Source of the DNA: Patiria miniata
Lineage: Eukaryota > Echinodermata > Asteroidea > Valvatida > Asterinidae
NCBI RefSeq assembly: GCF_015706575.1
Contig: NW_024037056.1
Location: 10,553,176 to 10,617,175, forward strand
Direction of reading: 5' to 3'
Length of the DNA stretch: 64,000 nucleotides
Made by a program: the position numbers and the translations under genes. Below are positions 52,101 through 55,100 of this stretch, piece by piece. Position 1 is the stretch's first letter, and each line of letters starts with the position of its first letter. A model generated the notes under the pieces. That model made no database searches. It saw nothing but the letters and a program-made list of their open reading frames with translations, and was not told the DNA's origin.

Positions 52101-55100
52101 TCAGTTAAGGAGCAGCTTTCTGACGTTGAAATCGCTTTCCCGACTGTTTTCTTCGAAGGCATCTCCAGCTCTCCATGTTGACGGAAAAAATATGTGTGTA
52201 TGGTGGCCCAGACAGGACATACTCCCAATCGAAGTTAATAGTTTGAAAAATGCCCCTGAAAAAGGAAATTCTCATGGGAAGATTTGTGGGCACATTTCTC
52301 ATCATTGACAGAATAAGTCACATTGCCTGCCAAACATTCGCAAAACGTTGTTGTGAACATTTCATAACTTCACCATGGCCCCTCAGGGCCACTGTACATG
52401 TATGTTTACATTTGCCCACTTCAGTGCAATAAACATGAACGCATTCTTGACAAAAATCTCTGCAGACACGTACACGTAGTTTACCTCCGGGACGCGTTAA
52501 CCAGCTTGTTCCTGGTACCCCTCTCCGCAATCTTGCACTCTGACTGGAAAAAGAAAAGAATTTTTTTTTTTTGTACAACACGAAAACATCTCTTCAAAAA
52601 CCAGTCAATAAGTGCAAGGCTTTCAACACTGCCCCGCCTGCGGTAGTGCAGTTCACCTCAGTGGGTTTAAGGTTGGGGGCTTTTCATTTATTTACGTGTA
52701 GTTGAAGGGCAAGGAAGGGCAGAGAATGAAATGTGTTCTGTGACACCTTGGGATATTGTTGTGCCACCTGCGAGTTTAAAGGCTGATCGTAAATGTACAG
52801 CATCACATTAGTGCTAATGTATAGTAGAACCTTGCTCATGCAGATGTAAATGTACCTTTTTTGGGTGGGGGGGGGGGGTGGCGGCAAAAAGGAACAGAAC
52901 ATTTCTGTGCAATTAAAAATAGATCAGATGTGTCATAACCTACTTTTATAGGTACCAGGGGCCAATTTCATAGAGCTGCTTAAGCACAAACTTTGGTTAA
53001 GCACAAACTTTGCTTAAGCACCTCATAGAGCTGCTTAAGCACAAACTTTGCTTAAGCACAAACTTTGCTTAAGCACAAAAACGTCTTGCTTAATAAAATC
53101 AGGTTACCGGCCAAAACTCCATGTGATTGTTATGCTAAGTAAACAACAGCTAAATACAAGTCACAAGCAATGTACATCACATGGAGTTTTGGCCGGTAAC
53201 CTAATTTTACTAAGCAATGTTTTTTCGTGCTTAAGCAAATTTTCTGCTTAAGCAGCTCTATGAAATTGGGCGCTGACCTGCTTTAGGTTCAACAACCTTT
53301 TGTGCTCACCCAATGGCATTCAAATTTCTCCTGTAGAAATGAAATCATCACGGATTTAGTCTTTATCAGAGAGTACCGAAGTGAATACATCACGCGCACA
53401 ATTATGTGTTTAAAAGACGTTAGCGCGCGATTCAGCCAGTGAACCAACACGCGCGCGTACCGGTACACCATTTGTTTGCACTACACTTCCCGGTTCGAAA
53501 TAATGGCACACTTTGGTACTCATAAATGTGTCGATACTTTAATTTGGTTGTTTTTTTTTTGCACATGTTTCAGTGCATAAATCGGGCGAGAGAAATGGAT
53601 AATGTTATATAATACTACAGTTTCTTGTTCATAATAATAATACCGGAGTCTTATATAGCGCACTTATCTACCAACAATTAGGTACTCAAGGCGCTGGTAA
53701 TTATGTATATTTTTTTAACAACAGGTAAATGAAATTTATGAGAAATATGAGACCCATTATGTAGCATCTTTATAAAGGGTATACAAGGTGCTGCGGCGCA
53801 TATATTGCAGCCACTGCCAGAAACACCGGCGCAAACCCCTTCTCTTATCGATAAGTGTTACTGGGTTCTTTAACGTGCACACAGGACCTACGGCTTTACC
53901 TCCCATCCGAAGGACGAAGCAAAGTGCCTTGCTAAAGTGTAAAGTGCCTTGCTCAAGAGCACAAGGACCATGTTCATGTAAGCTTCGGTACAAGAAAACA
54001 TGTTCACCCTCAACACTGAATGGCAGAGCAAGCTACATGTACCAGGTTTAGGGGCGGTGATGCTCGGTCAAAATTTCACTCATCTGCTGATTTAGGTGTC
54101 TCTTATTCGTTTTTCTCTCATAGTACCCTACCAGTCAAGCCGTCATTTGACAACAGCATCAGGATCACGAATTCACTCCTTGTTAATTCCTCGTTCATCT
54201 TATTTATTTTCCCCTCCTCTCTGCAGCGCCCGTCAAGCCGTCGTTCGACAACACCATGAGGATCATGAAGATTAGCAACAAGAAGGCGGTCTTCGTCGAG
54301 GAGTACAATGACCCCAACTCGATACAGTCCATGCAGGTCTTTGGCCAAGTCTGCTCAGTGGTAAGTCTGTCTGTTTGTTTGTACGTTTGTTTGTTTGTTT
54401 GTCTGTCCTTTTAGCTGTCAGTGATACTGTTCAAGTTGCCCCTTATTTGTATTTCGATACATTGTTGTGGCACGAATGGTTCACCACCACTACGCCCGGG
54501 TGACTCTTTGGAATCGATTCATATTACTTCGAAATCAACTCTAAACTTTGAAGGGTTGCCTGTCCGCATGTCTTTTAATTTCCCCAAATTTTGTTCACTA
54601 AATGGAATTACGCACATGCTTGAAAAGTCCTTGATATAAACATGGTTCATTCTTTTGGTATGTCATTGACCTCCTAGTTGCAAAAAAAAAAGACTGCTGT
54701 ACATAAAGCCGCTTTAATAGATTTTGTTTATCGAATCATTATGACTGTATTCAATTTGAAAATATACCGGTAGATGTTGATGACTTATTAAAAAAAAAAA
54801 ACTGGAAAAAAATGAAGACTTTCTTCCCTCTCCTAGTCAAATGGCAAGTCCAAAATGAGATTCCCAGGCCCTACTACATGTCCTAATCCCTCACAAATCA
54901 GTTGCATTGATAGTGTCCTCTTATGCACTTCAGTGTTTACTTGGCTGGGGAGTTAATGCATCCTCCAATACACTTCAGCTGGAGTCCATCGGCATACCTA
55001 GCGGATGTGTGCTAAATTGCACCAAAAGCACAAGAGTTAAAGCTCTAATTATTACCCCTGGTCATCAGGCTATGAGACCATTTTCTGCAGCAGCACAAGG

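Larger units (their letters stand above)
42857..54226 (+). other. Syndecan intron 2, 11.4 kb
   Basis: This phase 1 intron runs from GTAAGATA to CCTCTCTGCAG. It holds the TTAA elements, snap-back and SINE-like repeats listed separately. The stretches 43869-45460, 45816-48030, 48610-49167, 49459-50002, 51691-52957 and 53274-53635 show no gene. G tracts lie at 44556-44570 and 50630-50646, T tracts near 47470 and 50985, and a repeat of GTTGGATT(G/C)AGCAG words at 48290-48610 resembles 8100-8230. Confidence 0.85.
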